Positions 48,837 through 58,832 of a stretch of DNA of 64,000 nucleotides are shown here, piece after piece (within the stretch, counting starts at the first letter, position 1; the number at the start of each line of letters is the position of its first letter). The notes beneath the pieces were generated by a model. That model did no database searches. It saw only the letters and a program-made list of their open reading frames with translations, and was not told the origin of the DNA. Where the stretch lies: positions 1 through 64,000 of the forward strand of contig NZ_VXKE01000016.1 of the NCBI RefSeq assembly GCF_008693005.1, written 5' to 3'. The position numbers and the translations under genes are program-made. The stretch is from Helicobacter canis. GTDB taxonomy: Bacteria > Campylobacterota > Campylobacteria > Campylobacterales > Helicobacteraceae.

Positions 48837-51800
48837 CTACGCTTCTAAAAAATGCTGCAAAATCTCGCTTTTTTTAGAATCTAAGCTCGGCAAGCTAGAA
48901 TCTAAAAGGTGTATTTTGGATTCTATCCTTTCAATGGTGGATACGATTTTTTCCTGTGCTTCAAGGGGCGGGAGTGGGATTTGCAAGGATTCATAAAAGC
49001 TTATTGGCACTCTTCTGTGTCCGCTTGAGCCTGTCATATTTTTCGCCGCTTCTTGTCTTATAGAATCTTGATTAAGACAAGCAAATAAAAATTTATTGTT
49101 TAGCCCCTTATGTGTTCTAAAAATATGAAATTCGCTACTTCCCATACCCAAACCATTTGTAAGATTTTTTGCAATGGCACATTTTCCATTTTCCATACAC
49201 GGCGTGATTTTAGCTATCAAAATATCATTTTCCGCAAAATAGGTATAGCTCCCCTTTCTAAGCTCTTTTAGCGGCTTATCAACTTTGTTTTGGATATAGC
49301 CTTTATCTGCCACACTTGCCATTTCCACAAAAGAAATAATGGTATTTTCATCAATATTTGCAATTTCTCTTTTGCTTGGATTAAGGGTAAGGTATTTTTT
49401 ATTATTAAGCTTGATTGTATCCCAGCCTTGTGGTGGTGGGGTGGGGATAGAATCTAAAAGGGCTTTAAGATTTAAGTCGTTATTGTTATTAAAATCTAGT
49501 TTAGATTCTAACTCTTGTATAGAATCTAGTAAGGAAGTAATTAGTCGGCTAGTTTCGCCCCCCCCCCCCCCGATAAATTCATCATTATTTGCAATGATTC
49601 CACATTTCACTAAAATCGCTTTAATCAACTCTTGGTATTTTTCTATGCTCATTCTTATGGTGTTATACTGCTCTTCTACTTTTTCACATTCTGCTACGAT
49701 TTGCTTTTGAATCTCTAAAGGCGGCAAGGGGATTTTCACTTGCTCTTTTAAAATTGTGCTATTTAGACTTTTTCCAAATGCGTTATTGCCTCTAATAGAA
49801 TTTAGATTTAATATTTTGCTTTCAAAAACCCAAAACAAGTATTTATCTAAAATTTTCAACTTATCTTTTGGTATAAGTCCAGCTATTGCTTCATTTGTGT
49901 ATAAATCTTTTCCAGCAATAGCAGTTTTACCTATACTTAACTTAAAACTTAAAAGTGTTGTGCCTTTGGGTATAAGCTTTACATTTGATTTTTTAATTGC
50001 TTCATCGGTGATTTTTTCTTTTGTATTTGTGATAACCTGTCCGTTCATTTCGGCTATTGAAACCCATAAGTTATTACCTTGAAAATAACTATAATTACTT
50101 CTTGTTGGAGTTCCGCCGATTAAAATTTCACACACTTCCCCTAACTTCACCAACTCAAATTTACAATTTTCAAAAGGATTCTGTGCGTTAAACTCGCCTT
50201 GTGAATTGATAGGATTTAAACTTATAGCCTTATTAAAATCCACTTTGCTAAAGTCTAGCATAGCTTTTACTTCACTTATAAAAAGCTTGTAAAAGTCCTT
50301 ATCATCGCTTTGCAAGGCGGTAATGATAGAATCTATATTAACACTAGATTCTATAAAAGCTTTTATAGCATAGCATAGCTTTGTTGGGTCGCTAGGATTT
50401 GCGGGATTGTATAGCGGGGTAGAGATGAATTTTACGGAGTTGATGTTACGCAGGGCTTCTTTTTGCTTTTTATCTTCATCGCTGTCATCTTCGCTTTCTT
50501 TTAACTCGGCGTTTTGTATGTCTTGGATTGTAGTTTGGTATTTTATCCCCTCATCGCCCTTTCTCTTGCTCCAATCATAACCTAAGAATTTGATGATATT
50601 TGCTTTATTGCTTTTGTTATCTGTGGTTTTATCGCTTGGGCTTTTTAGGATTAGGACTTTTTCATCTTGGATATAGGAGAAATAAAGCAATTTTTCACAT
50701 TCTAGCTCTTTTACTTGGTGTAAAAATCTTTGGTAATGAAAGCTAGATTCTAAGCTTTTATATTCTTTAGTGAGTAGAAAATCTTTGAAGGCTTTGTTGT
50801 AGTCCTTTGGTGTGTGTTGTGCGGATAGATTTTTGTAGGTTTCTTTATAGCTTTGTGTGCTTTCAAAAAGGGCTTTTTGCTCGGTTTGAGTGAGTTTTGT
50901 CCTTTTAAATACTTTGGGCTTGTCTTTAGAATCTTTATTTTTGTCATAGTCGCTTTGGTATTCTTTAAAGACTTCGTTATTTTTAAGATTCTCATTTAAA
51001 ATATCTGCTTGTAAAAATGCTAAAAAGTCTTTGTAAGGATAGTGCATAAAATCGCAGTATTGCTCTAAAATTCTAGTGTTTATAAAGTCGTCTTTTAAGC
51101 AGGATAGATTGAAGTTGTGCTCTTTTAGCTTATGCAATAAATCTTGGTTGTATTTTTTCTTTTTCTTTGCAAAGAGTATGATTGTCTGTGTGCCTGTCGT
51201 GCCAAAGGTGTTTTTATTTAACTCCACTATACTAAGAAGATTAAAATGCTGGAATAAAAGCTCTCTAGTTTTCTCATAAATCCCACCTTTTTGCAAAATT
51301 GAAACGGGTAGGACTAGGGCGAGTAGTCCATCTTCTTTCAAAAACTGCTTTGCCCTTTCTATAAAAAAGCATTCTATGGCGTTGTTTTTCTCATAGCTTT
51401 TAGAATCTATGCTTTGGGTTAGGGCGTAGGACTTTTGTGCGATGTCTTCTAGGGTGTTTAAAAAGCCTTTGACAGAATAGGGTGGATTTGAGAGAATGCA
51501 GTGAAAACTTGCCTCTTCAAACTCATCTTTAAAATTTTGCTTGATAAAGTCTAGGGCATCTTGGAAAATAATGCTTGAACTCGTTTTAGAATCGTGGATA
51601 ATGCAAGCGGTCTTTGCGACTTTTGATAGGTCTTTGTTTTTCTCTATGCCATAGAGTTTTATGTCTTTATTGTGGGCTATGGATTCTGTTAGGAAATGTC
51701 CAGCCCCACAGGCAAAGTCAAGCACTTTAGAATCTTTTTTAAGCGTTGGGAGAGAATAGACAATAAAGCTTGTGATAGGCGTGGGGGTAAAGAATCTGCC

Positions 51801-53206
51801 CTCGTGCTGATGATAGTAGCGGTTTAAAAAGCCTTCAAATAAATCGCCTAAGAATTGGTTATTTTCACTTTGTGAGATGTATAAATCTTGGATTAAGTTG
51901 GCTACTTTTACTAATACTTTAAAATTGAGATAAAACTCTTCTTCATTTTCTACTTCTATGAAATTAAATTTTTTGATATTGAAGTATTTTTGCTTGTCAA
52001 AGATTTTGTCAAGGTCTTTTTTAAACTCGCCTTTTTCTCGCTTTGCATTTGTGAAAAGCTCATCTAGCTCGGCTTTTTTGACATTGACGACTTTCTTTTT
52101 AAATAGTGTGTTAATGCCTATTTCATAGAGGTTTAAAAGTCTATCGGTGTAGGCAAAAGGATTGTCATATTGAATCCCTTTATAGTAAAACTGCAAATCT
52201 TGCTCTTTTATGGGCTTTGGGTTGCCATTTTTATCGCAATTATTTTGCTCATCAATGATTTTACATAGCAATAAATCAACTAGGATATAAAAGCAAGATT
52301 CTGGATTGCCTATGGCGTTGTTTCTTAGAATAGTTGCAAACTCGTGGTAAATGCTTGCTATTTCGTTATATGGGACTGCTTTTAGGTCGTCTAGGTTGTA
52401 TTTTTCTTTACCGACTTTATAAGGCTCAATGCTAGATTCTAATAAGCCTTTGGTTGTAAAATCTTGTGTGTAGGTGTTAGTCCATACATTAAAATAGCTT
52501 CTTACATTGGCGTTTTGTGGGCTTTCAAAGCCTAGCTTTTTCTCGTGCTCTTTTAAATCTGCGTTGATTCGCTCTAAATGCTCTTTATTATCTTTTGTTG
52601 TAATGATATGGCTTTTATAGACGATTTGCTTGGAATTAGAGTCAAAATCATAAGCAAGAAGACAGAGAAAATCGCATTTATTTACCGCATAATAGGAGAA
52701 AAGCTGACCGCCATCTTTTTGCATTTTATGCCATTCTTTATTAAACTCAGCCCCTGCAGTTTTATTTTCTATCAAAATAAGATTTGTATAATCTTTTTTT
52801 AGCACTAAAATATCGCCATAGACTTGCTGATTATGCCCGACTTCAAAGGTTGGCTCTAATATGATATGCCTTGCTTCATAGCCTTTAGAAAGCAGGGCAT
52901 CAACACACAAAAGGCAGACAAAATTTTCATTAGAGCTAAAATTTGTGGTTGTGTTTCTGTGGATTATAAAGCCTGTGCTTGGGCTATCTATGCTTGGATA
53001 TTTACCCTCTTTGAAGCTAGAATCTAGCGGCTCATAATTGATTTTTTGCGTGGCGAAATTCACTTCTATTTTTGTATTGTTTGTGTATGTTTTTGTGTAG
53101 ATATGTGCTTGTTTAGATTCTAGCTTTTTGCCCCCCCCCCCCCCGCAGAGAGAGCTTTAAAGCCTAAAATTGCTAGCACTTCTTTTAGATTTTCTTGCGT
53201 AATCAT
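48837..53206 (-). CDS. Single-chain restriction-modification-specificity enzyme (type IIG/I-like), phase-variable
   Basis: From the ATG at 53206 (behind AAAGG, MITQENLKEVL) the protein would have about 1455 residues, but 14 C in the first tract shifts it to an early stop. The main frame (1408 residues from the GTG at 53063) resumes when the tract has 12 or 15. Numbering from that GTG: a PD-(D/E)XK-like nuclease with Asp84, Glu99 and Lys101 (YGDILVL, LIENK); N6-adenine methylase motif I DFACGAGHF near 449 and NPPY at 526; then two HsdS-like target-recognition halves (about 965-1150 and 1205-1395), each ending in LPPLE(I/A)Q. A second tract lies between the halves. AT-richer than its neighbours, which suggests transfer. 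Confidence 0.82.
49558..49571 (-). repeat. Poly-C tract (14 C) between the two specificity halves
   Basis: Read as five Gly codons between NDEFI and ETSRL. In frame as sequenced. A slip of one base would remove the second target-recognition domain and leave an enzyme with a single half. Confidence 0.85.
53131..53144 (-). repeat. Poly-C tract (14 C) near the start of the restriction-modification gene
   Basis: It follows 21 codons of the likely true start (MITQENLKEVLAILGFKALS). 14 gives a stop four codons after the Gly run; 12 or 15 would be in frame with the 1408-residue body. Confidence 0.8.
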
Positions 53207-53381
53207 TAGCTACCTTTTGTTTGAGCTGTATTGAGTGGTGTTGCTTAGAGGGCATAGTAGCATAAGCGCGCTTAATAGCTAGCTTGCTTGCAGATCTCGC
53301 CTAAATCCCTTGCAAACTTTAGTTTAGTAATTTTGCAAGATTCTGCTAGAATCCACTTTTACTTTACAAGACTAGGCGGAG

Positions 53382-56059
53382 ATGGCAGTGGAGTTTGGGG
53401 AGTTTGGCACAAAGGCAGGGACATTACAGCAGCTATATGGGCGACTTAATAGTGCTAAGGTCCTGCCGCTAGTGATCACTTCGCTTGATGAGCTTGCCAC
53501 TTCACAAGCTGCCATCCTAGCGCGTATCGCAGAGCTTAAGAGTGAGAGACTTATCGTGCGATCTAGCTCTAGGAGTGAAGATACCGCTAGCACTTCTAAT
53601 GCCGGGGCATTCCTAAGCCTAGCCAATATCCCAGCAAGCGACACCAAAGCCCTACTAGAAGCCATAGAGCAAGTGGGGGCTTCTATGCCAGAATCTAGCG
53701 ATGAAATCCTAATCCAGCCTATGCTAGATTCTATCGCGCTATGTGGCGTGGGCTTTAGCGTGGATAAGGAGTCTAGCGCGCCGTATTTTTGCATAAGCTA
53801 TGACACAAGCGGTGATAATGCCAGCGTAACAAGCGGGAGCACCAATGCTATCTCGTATTTCGTGCAGTATCGTAGCGCGCCTTGTAGCGAGCCTTTGATG
53901 GCTAGGGTGGTGGCACTTATTAGCGAGCTAGAATCTATCTTTTCTTGCAGGGCTTTAGATGTGGAGTTTGCCTTCGTCAAAGCGAAGGGGCAATGCAGTG
54001 AAGTGGATTCTAGGGGTTTTGAAAGCCAAGCTCAAAATGTGTTTTGTAGCCAAGTCGCAGGCGGAAGGATTTTTGATGAAAAAGCGGGGTTGTGTAGTGG
54101 CGAGCAAGGAGATAAGACTAGAGGTCTATCGACGCAGCGAGCCGCAAACTCCCCGCTTTATCGCAAAAAGCCAACGCCAGAACCAAGTCAAGCTGAATCA
54201 CCACAGCTAGAGCTTTATTGCTTACAAGTGCGCCCCCTTGTAATGCAAGGCAAGCAAGATCTCTACGACATAATCACCCCTAGAGCCCTAGAGCGACTCT
54301 CTAAGCGCATAAAAGCCCTAAGCGCGCCCCACCCAAATGTGCTTGGGCAAAAGGCGATATTTGGCGTGATGCCTGATTGGAATCCAGCAGAAATCATTGG
54401 GCTAAAGCCTAAGCGATTGGCACTTAGCTTGTATAAAGAGATTGTAACAGATGGCGTGTGGGCTTACCAGCGCGATAATTATGGGTATAGAAACTTGCGC
54501 TCCCACCCACTTATGCACTCATTTTTAGGCATACCTTATATCGATGTGCGCGTGAGCTTTAACTCCTTTATCCCAAAGCACTTGGATAAAGACATTGCCA
54601 CAAAGCTTGTGGATTACTACCTAAAAGCCCTAGAATCCGCCCCAGAGTCCCACGATAAGGTCGAGTTTGACATTGTGTTTTCTTGCTATGATTTTTCTAC
54701 GCCAAAGCGGCTGCGCAAGCTACTTGAGCACGGCTTTAATGATAATGAGCTAAAGCGTGTGGAGTTTGCCCTGCTCAATCTTACCAACTCCGTGCTAGCC
54801 CCAGACTCTGGGCTCTATCTCAAAGACTTAGAGAAGTCCAAAAAGCTTGAGAGCCGATATAGCGCGATAGTGGATTCTAGTCTCTCGCTTTATGACAAGA
54901 TTTATTGGCTTTTAGAAGAGTGCAAGAGATTTGGGACGCTGCCCTTTGCTGGGGTGGCTAGGGCGGCGTTTATCGCTATGCAGATTCTGCGCTCACTTGT
55001 GGAAATAGGCTTTTTGACTGCCAAAGAGATGCAAAGCTTCCTAGCTTCGCTCAACACCCAAGCCAAGCAGCTAGGCAAGGATATGGCGCGCTTGCAAGAA
55101 GGTGGCTTAGAAGACTTCCTAGCGCGCTATGGGCATTTGCGCGCAGGGAGCTATGATATTACTTCGCCTAGGTATGATGAGGGGTTTGGTTATTATTTTG
55201 GCGGTGAAACGGGGGGGGGGGGGAATCCTGTAAGGATTCGGCTTCGGGTAGTCATAGCGGCGTGGCGATCCATAGACCAAACGCCCAAAACCTAGAATCT
55301 AGTATAGACTCTAGTGCGCTAGCTGAATCCACCAGCGACAAGCCAACGCTAAGCCACCACTTTTTAAGCCAAGATCGCCTCCGTGCGCTAGACTCCTTGC
55401 TCAAAGAGCACGGGCTAGAGATTTGCGCTAGTGATTTGCTTATCTTCTTGCAGCAAGCCATAGAGGGCAGAGAGAGCGTGAAGTTTGCTTTCTCTAAGCT
55501 GCTCTCAAAAGCCCTAAGCTATATCAAAGAGCTAGGCGAGAGCTTGCAAATCCCAGCAAGCGATATGGCGCATTTGGATATTAAAAGTATCTTGAGCTTG
55601 TATGCAAGCTTGTATAAAGAGAGTCCAAAGGAGCGATTTTTGCAAGAAATCGCCGCAAACAAGCAGGAATACGACCTTACTTGCGCGCTAAAGCTCCCGC
55701 CGCTTATCACAAAGCCAGAAGAAGTGTTCGCCTTTTTCTCAAGCAAGGTGATACCAAACTTCATCACACAAAAGCTCGCCATAGGCAAAGCCATCGAGCT
55801 AGATTCTACTACGCAGCAAAATCTACAAGGCTCTATCGTGCTTATTAAATCCGCCGATCCGGGCTATGACTATCTCTTCACCAAAGATATTGCTGGCTTT
55901 ATCACCTGCTATGGCGGGAGCAACTCCCATATGGCGATCCGCGCTTCTGAGCTGCAGATCCCAGCAGTCATTGGCGTGGGGGAGCACGCATATCAAGTCT
56001 ATGCCAATGCCTCTAAAATCCAAATAGACTGCCAAGCCCAGCAGATAGTGTGCCTGTAA
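53382..56059 (+). CDS. Cj1418-like L-glutamine kinase (PEP-synthase relative), phase-variable (OFF as sequenced)
   Basis: Predicted to phosphorylate the amide of L-glutamine, first step of phosphoramidate synthesis. N-terminal ATP-grasp domain with [20 protein letters not shown] and the closing [10 protein letters not shown]. Middle conserved block ([36 protein letters not shown]). C-terminal swivelling phosphohistidine domain with [15 protein letters not shown], His being the phosphate carrier. About 892 residues when ON. At 13 G the first frame ends at 55295; 11 or 14 G joins it to the second part. Two inserts are repeat-derived: about residues 204-274 and the stretch after the G tract. ATG at 53382. 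The stop overlaps the next ATG. Confidence 0.8.
53990..54205 (+). repeat. Modular palindromic repeat inserted in the glutamine kinase gene
   Basis: The reverse complement reads GGCGTTGGCTTTTTGCGATA, CGTCGATAGACCTCTAGTCT, TATCTCCTTG... and ATCCTTCCGCCTGCGACTT, the same modules as at 45118-45290. It separates [11 protein letters not shown] from [12 protein letters not shown], two strands that are joined by a short turn in this enzyme family. Confidence 0.7.
55211..55275 (+). repeat. Poly-G tract (13 G) with attached repeat in the glutamine kinase gene
   Basis: 13 G (55211-55223) are followed by AATCCTGTAAGGATT, a small hairpin, then CGGCTTCGGGTAGTCATAGC and GGCGTGGCGATCCATAG. The G run plus GGATTCGGCTTCGGGTA is also found at the left end of the window (28-71), so tract and repeat appear to be one unit. 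Confidence 0.75.
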
Positions 56060-56661
56060 TGTTTATCGCTATGACACAACGACTTGTAGAATCTAGCTAC
56101 AAAGAAGTGCGCGAGTGCTTGGCGAGCGAGTGGGGGGAGTTTTTCGCGCGTAATCTTACTAGCTATCTGCCTCTGCCTCTTGCCTATCATATCCCATTTG
56201 CGCAGTATGCGCCCTTTGTGCGTGGGGTGATCCTTAGCGGGGGGAATGATCTAGCACTCTTTTGCGATGATGAGCTCTCACATAAGCGCGATAGATATGA
56301 GAGAGCAGTGCTAGAGCATTGTGTAGGGCATCGTGTGCCTGTGCTTGGGGTCTGCCGTGGGGCGCAGATGATCGCGCAGTATTTTTCCTGCGAGATTGCG
56401 CCACTTCAGGGGCATATAGGAGAGCATAGTATAGATGTGCAAGGGAGAAGCTATCGGGTTAATTCCTTTCATAACTACTGCGTGCGATCTATCTCTAGCG
56501 AGCTAAAGCCAATCGCCCTAGCTAGTGATGCAAGTATAGAAGCATTTAGGCATAGGGAGCTGCCTATCTTTGGCGTGATGTGGCATATTGAGCGAAGTGG
56601 GGGTATGGAGTATGATGGGCTATGGCAGAGATTTTTACAAGCACTAAAGGAGAGAAATTGA
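56059..56661 (+). CDS. Cj1417-like class I glutamine amidotransferase (gamma-glutamyl-CDP-amidate hydrolase)
   Basis: 200-residue peptidase C26-type amidohydrolase. The Cys nucleophile is in VPVLGVCRGAQMIAQYF, His in FGVMWHIER and the oxyanion strand in GVILSGGNDLALF. In the C. jejuni phosphoramidate pathway the corresponding enzyme removes glutamate from gamma-glutamyl-CDP-amidate to release cytidine diphosphoramidate. The ATG overlaps the previous stop (TAATG), and the stop overlaps the next TTG, so it is tightly coupled. Confidence 0.82.
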   Translation: MFIAMTQRLVESSYKEVRECLASEWGEFFARNLTSYLPLPLAYHIPFAQYAPFVRGVILSGGNDLALFCDDELSHKRDRYERAVLEHCVGHRVPVLGVCRGAQMIAQYFSCEIAPLQGHIGEHSIDVQGRSYRVNSFHNYCVRSISSELKPIALASDASIEAFRHRELPIFGVMWHIERSGGMEYDGLWQRFLQALKERN

Positions 56662-57449
56662 GAGCACTTATTCTAGCAGCGGGCTTTGGCTCAAGGCTTA
56701 TGCCACTGACCAAAGATAAGCCAAAATGTATGGTGGAGTATGCGGGCAGGGCGATCATAGACTATGAGATAGAGGCATTGCGTGCGTGTGGGATCGATGA
56801 AATAGCAGTGGTTGGCGGGTATTTGTATCCGGTGCTAGAATCTTACTTAAGCAAGCATAGTATCCACACAATGTATGAGAATCCAAACTATGCTAGCACC
56901 AATATGGTGCAGACAATGCTCTGTGCTAGAGAGTGGATAGAGGGCTGTGCTAAAGAGGGGCAAGACTTGCTTATCTCCTATGCGGATATTGTGTATTTCG
57001 CTCCTTGTGTGCAAAAGCTTTGCAAAAGTAGCGCGCCTTTGTCAATCGCGGTAGATAAGCAGTGGCACAGACTTTGGCAAATGCGCTTTAGCGATGTGCT
57101 GCTTGATGCTGAGAGCCTTAAAATCCACAATGGCAAAATCACCGAGCTAGGCAAAAAGCCTAAAAGCTTAGATGAGATACAAGGGCAGTATATGGGGCTA
57201 TTTATGTTTAGGCACGACTTTTTGCCACAAATGCTAGATTTCTACGATGGGCTTGATAGAAGTGCAATCTATGATGGCAAGGATTTTGAAAATATGTATA
57301 TGACAAGCTTTTTGCAAGCTCTTATAGATACTTTTGATAACGCGCAAGCCGTGGAGATTGATGGGGGCTGGCTGGAAGTGGATATGCCAAGTGATTTAGC
57401 CATATCGCTGCAAGATATTCGAGCAATCGCGGCGCAAAGGGGCGAGTAA
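56658..57449 (+). CDS. Cj1416-like CTP:phosphoglutamine cytidylyltransferase
   Basis: 263-residue sugar-nucleotidyltransferase-fold enzyme starting LRALILAAGFGSRLMPLT with the NTP-binding loop and KPKCMVEYAGR. SYADIVYF carries the metal-binding Asp, and VEIDGGWLEVDMPSDLA is the typical end. I place the start at the TTG overlapping the previous stop (TTGA), behind AAGGAG; an ATG 12 codons earlier would prepend a non-family segment. Alone it could be any sugar-phosphate nucleotidyltransferase, but its neighbours favour CMP transfer to glutamine phosphate. Confidence 0.8.
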   Translation: MRALILAAGFGSRLMPLTKDKPKCMVEYAGRAIIDYEIEALRACGIDEIAVVGGYLYPVLESYLSKHSIHTMYENPNYASTNMVQTMLCAREWIEGCAKEGQDLLISYADIVYFAPCVQKLCKSSAPLSIAVDKQWHRLWQMRFSDVLLDAESLKIHNGKITELGKKPKSLDEIQGQYMGLFMFRHDFLPQMLDFYDGLDRSAIYDGKDFENMYMTSFLQALIDTFDNAQAVEIDGGWLEVDMPSDLAISLQDIRAIAAQRGE

Positions 57450-58819
57450 TGCAAGAGCTGCTAGATAAAGCCGCTAGAGTCGCGCTGCAAGCAGGGGAGA
57501 TAATCCTAGCTATCAAGGACAAAACCACGAGCCAAAAAGCCGATGGCTCGCCTATCACTCAAGCAGATGTAGAGGCAAATGCCTTTATCACCCAAGCACT
57601 TATGCAAATCTCTCCCTATCAAGTCTGCTCCGAAGAAGCTCCACTAGGCTATGAAGTGCGCAAGGATTTGGAGTATTTTTGGCTAGTTGATCCCCTTGAT
57701 GGCACAAAGGACTTTGCCGCTAATCTTTCTGGCTGGAGTATCAATATCGCGCTAATCCATCATAGCAAGCCGATTTTAGGCGTGGTGTATGCACCCGCGC
57801 TAAAGGAGCTCTATGTGGGGCTAGAGGGCTTTGGCGCGTGGAGCTATGAAGTAGATTCTACTACTTTGCAGAGCTTTAGGCTAGAATCTGGGGTAAGGCT
57901 ATGTGGAGATATAAGCGCAAGAGTGAAGCAAGCAGACAGCGAGCTAGAATCTAGCCTGCTTGCGTGCGATTCAGTCTTCCACTCAAGCGCACTCACACAA
58001 GAGTTTATCGCGCATTATGGGCTAGAGAGTATCAAGCTAGGCTCATCGCTGAAGTTTTGCGCGCTTGCTCGCGGAGAAGCGGATATTTACCCTAGATTTA
58101 ATGGCACAAAGGAGTGGGATACCGCAGCATCTCAAGTGATCGTTGAGCAAAGTGGGGGCGCGGTGATCAGTGTCCAAACAGGCAAGCCCCTAAGCTACAA
58201 CAAAAAGCACTTTGCCAATGACTACTTTGTCGCTTTTAGTGCCAATCAAGTAGGCGGAGCTATCTATGAAGATGTCCGTAGCGATAAGCTGCCTTTAGCA
58301 TTGAAAGCTAGCTACTATGGGCTAGTGGTGTGGCTCACAGGGCTAGCTGGGAGTGGGAAGAGCACTATTTGCAAAGAGCTTTATATAAGGCTTAGAGACT
58401 CTGGCTTTAATGTAGTGTATCTTGATGGCGATGAGCTGCGCGATGTGCTAGGGGCATATAGCTACGATAAGCAAGGGCGCATTAGCGTGGCAAAAAAGCG
58501 CGCCGATCTTGCTAGGCTTTTATCTAGGCAGGGGGTCATCACCATTGTAAGCACGATTTCGATGTTTGATGAAATCTATCAATACAACAGGGAGCATTTC
58601 CCCAACTACCTTGAGATCTATATCTCTTGTGCTTATGAAGAGCTCATACGCAGGGATCAAAAGCAGCTCTACTCTAAAGCCCTTAAAGGCGAGCTGCCAA
58701 ATGTCGTAGGCGTGGATATAGATTACGATGAGCCAAAGGCGCATTTGCAAATTGACAACACCACGCTAGGCGGTATCGATGAAAAAGTCGGGCAAATCCT
58801 AGCCGCGATCCAATCTTAA
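57449..58819 (+). CDS. CysQ-like phosphatase fused to Cj1415-like cytidine diphosphoramidate kinase
   Basis: 456 residues with two enzymes in one chain. N-terminal inositol-monophosphatase/CysQ fold (about 1-270) with SEEAPLG, DPLDGTKDFAANLSGWSIN and NGTKEWDTAAS, complete metal-binding sets. C-terminal APS-kinase-like domain (about 290-456) with P-loop WLTGLAGSGKST near 298, YLDGDELRDVLG, ISVAKKRADLARLLSRQG and NVVGVDIDYDEPK. In C. jejuni the kinase (Cj1415c) 3'-phosphorylates cytidine diphosphoramidate. A 3'-nucleotidase partner would recycle the 3'-phosphonucleotide left after transfer, as CysQ does for PAP. The ATG overlaps the previous stop (TAATG). Confidence 0.85.
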   Translation: MQELLDKAARVALQAGEIILAIKDKTTSQKADGSPITQADVEANAFITQALMQISPYQVCSEEAPLGYEVRKDLEYFWLVDPLDGTKDFAANLSGWSINIALIHHSKPILGVVYAPALKELYVGLEGFGAWSYEVDSTTLQSFRLESGVRLCGDISARVKQADSELESSLLACDSVFHSSALTQEFIAHYGLESIKLGSSLKFCALARGEADIYPRFNGTKEWDTAASQVIVEQSGGAVISVQTGKPLSYNKKHFANDYFVAFSANQVGGAIYEDVRSDKLPLALKASYYGLVVWLTGLAGSGKSTICKELYIRLRDSGFNVVYLDGDELRDVLGAYSYDKQGRISVAKKRADLARLLSRQGVITIVSTISMFDEIYQYNREHFPNYLEIYISCAYEELIRRDQKQLYSKALKGELPNVVGVDIDYDEPKAHLQIDNTTLGGIDEKVGQILAAIQS

Positions 58820-58832
58820 TCAAGGAGAAAAA

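Noticed and set aside
57449-58819. Sulfate assimilation (CysC/CysQ) locus
   Set aside because: No ATP sulfurylase or PAPS reductase nearby, and the three upstream coupled genes fit the phosphoramidate pathway better; not fully excluded.
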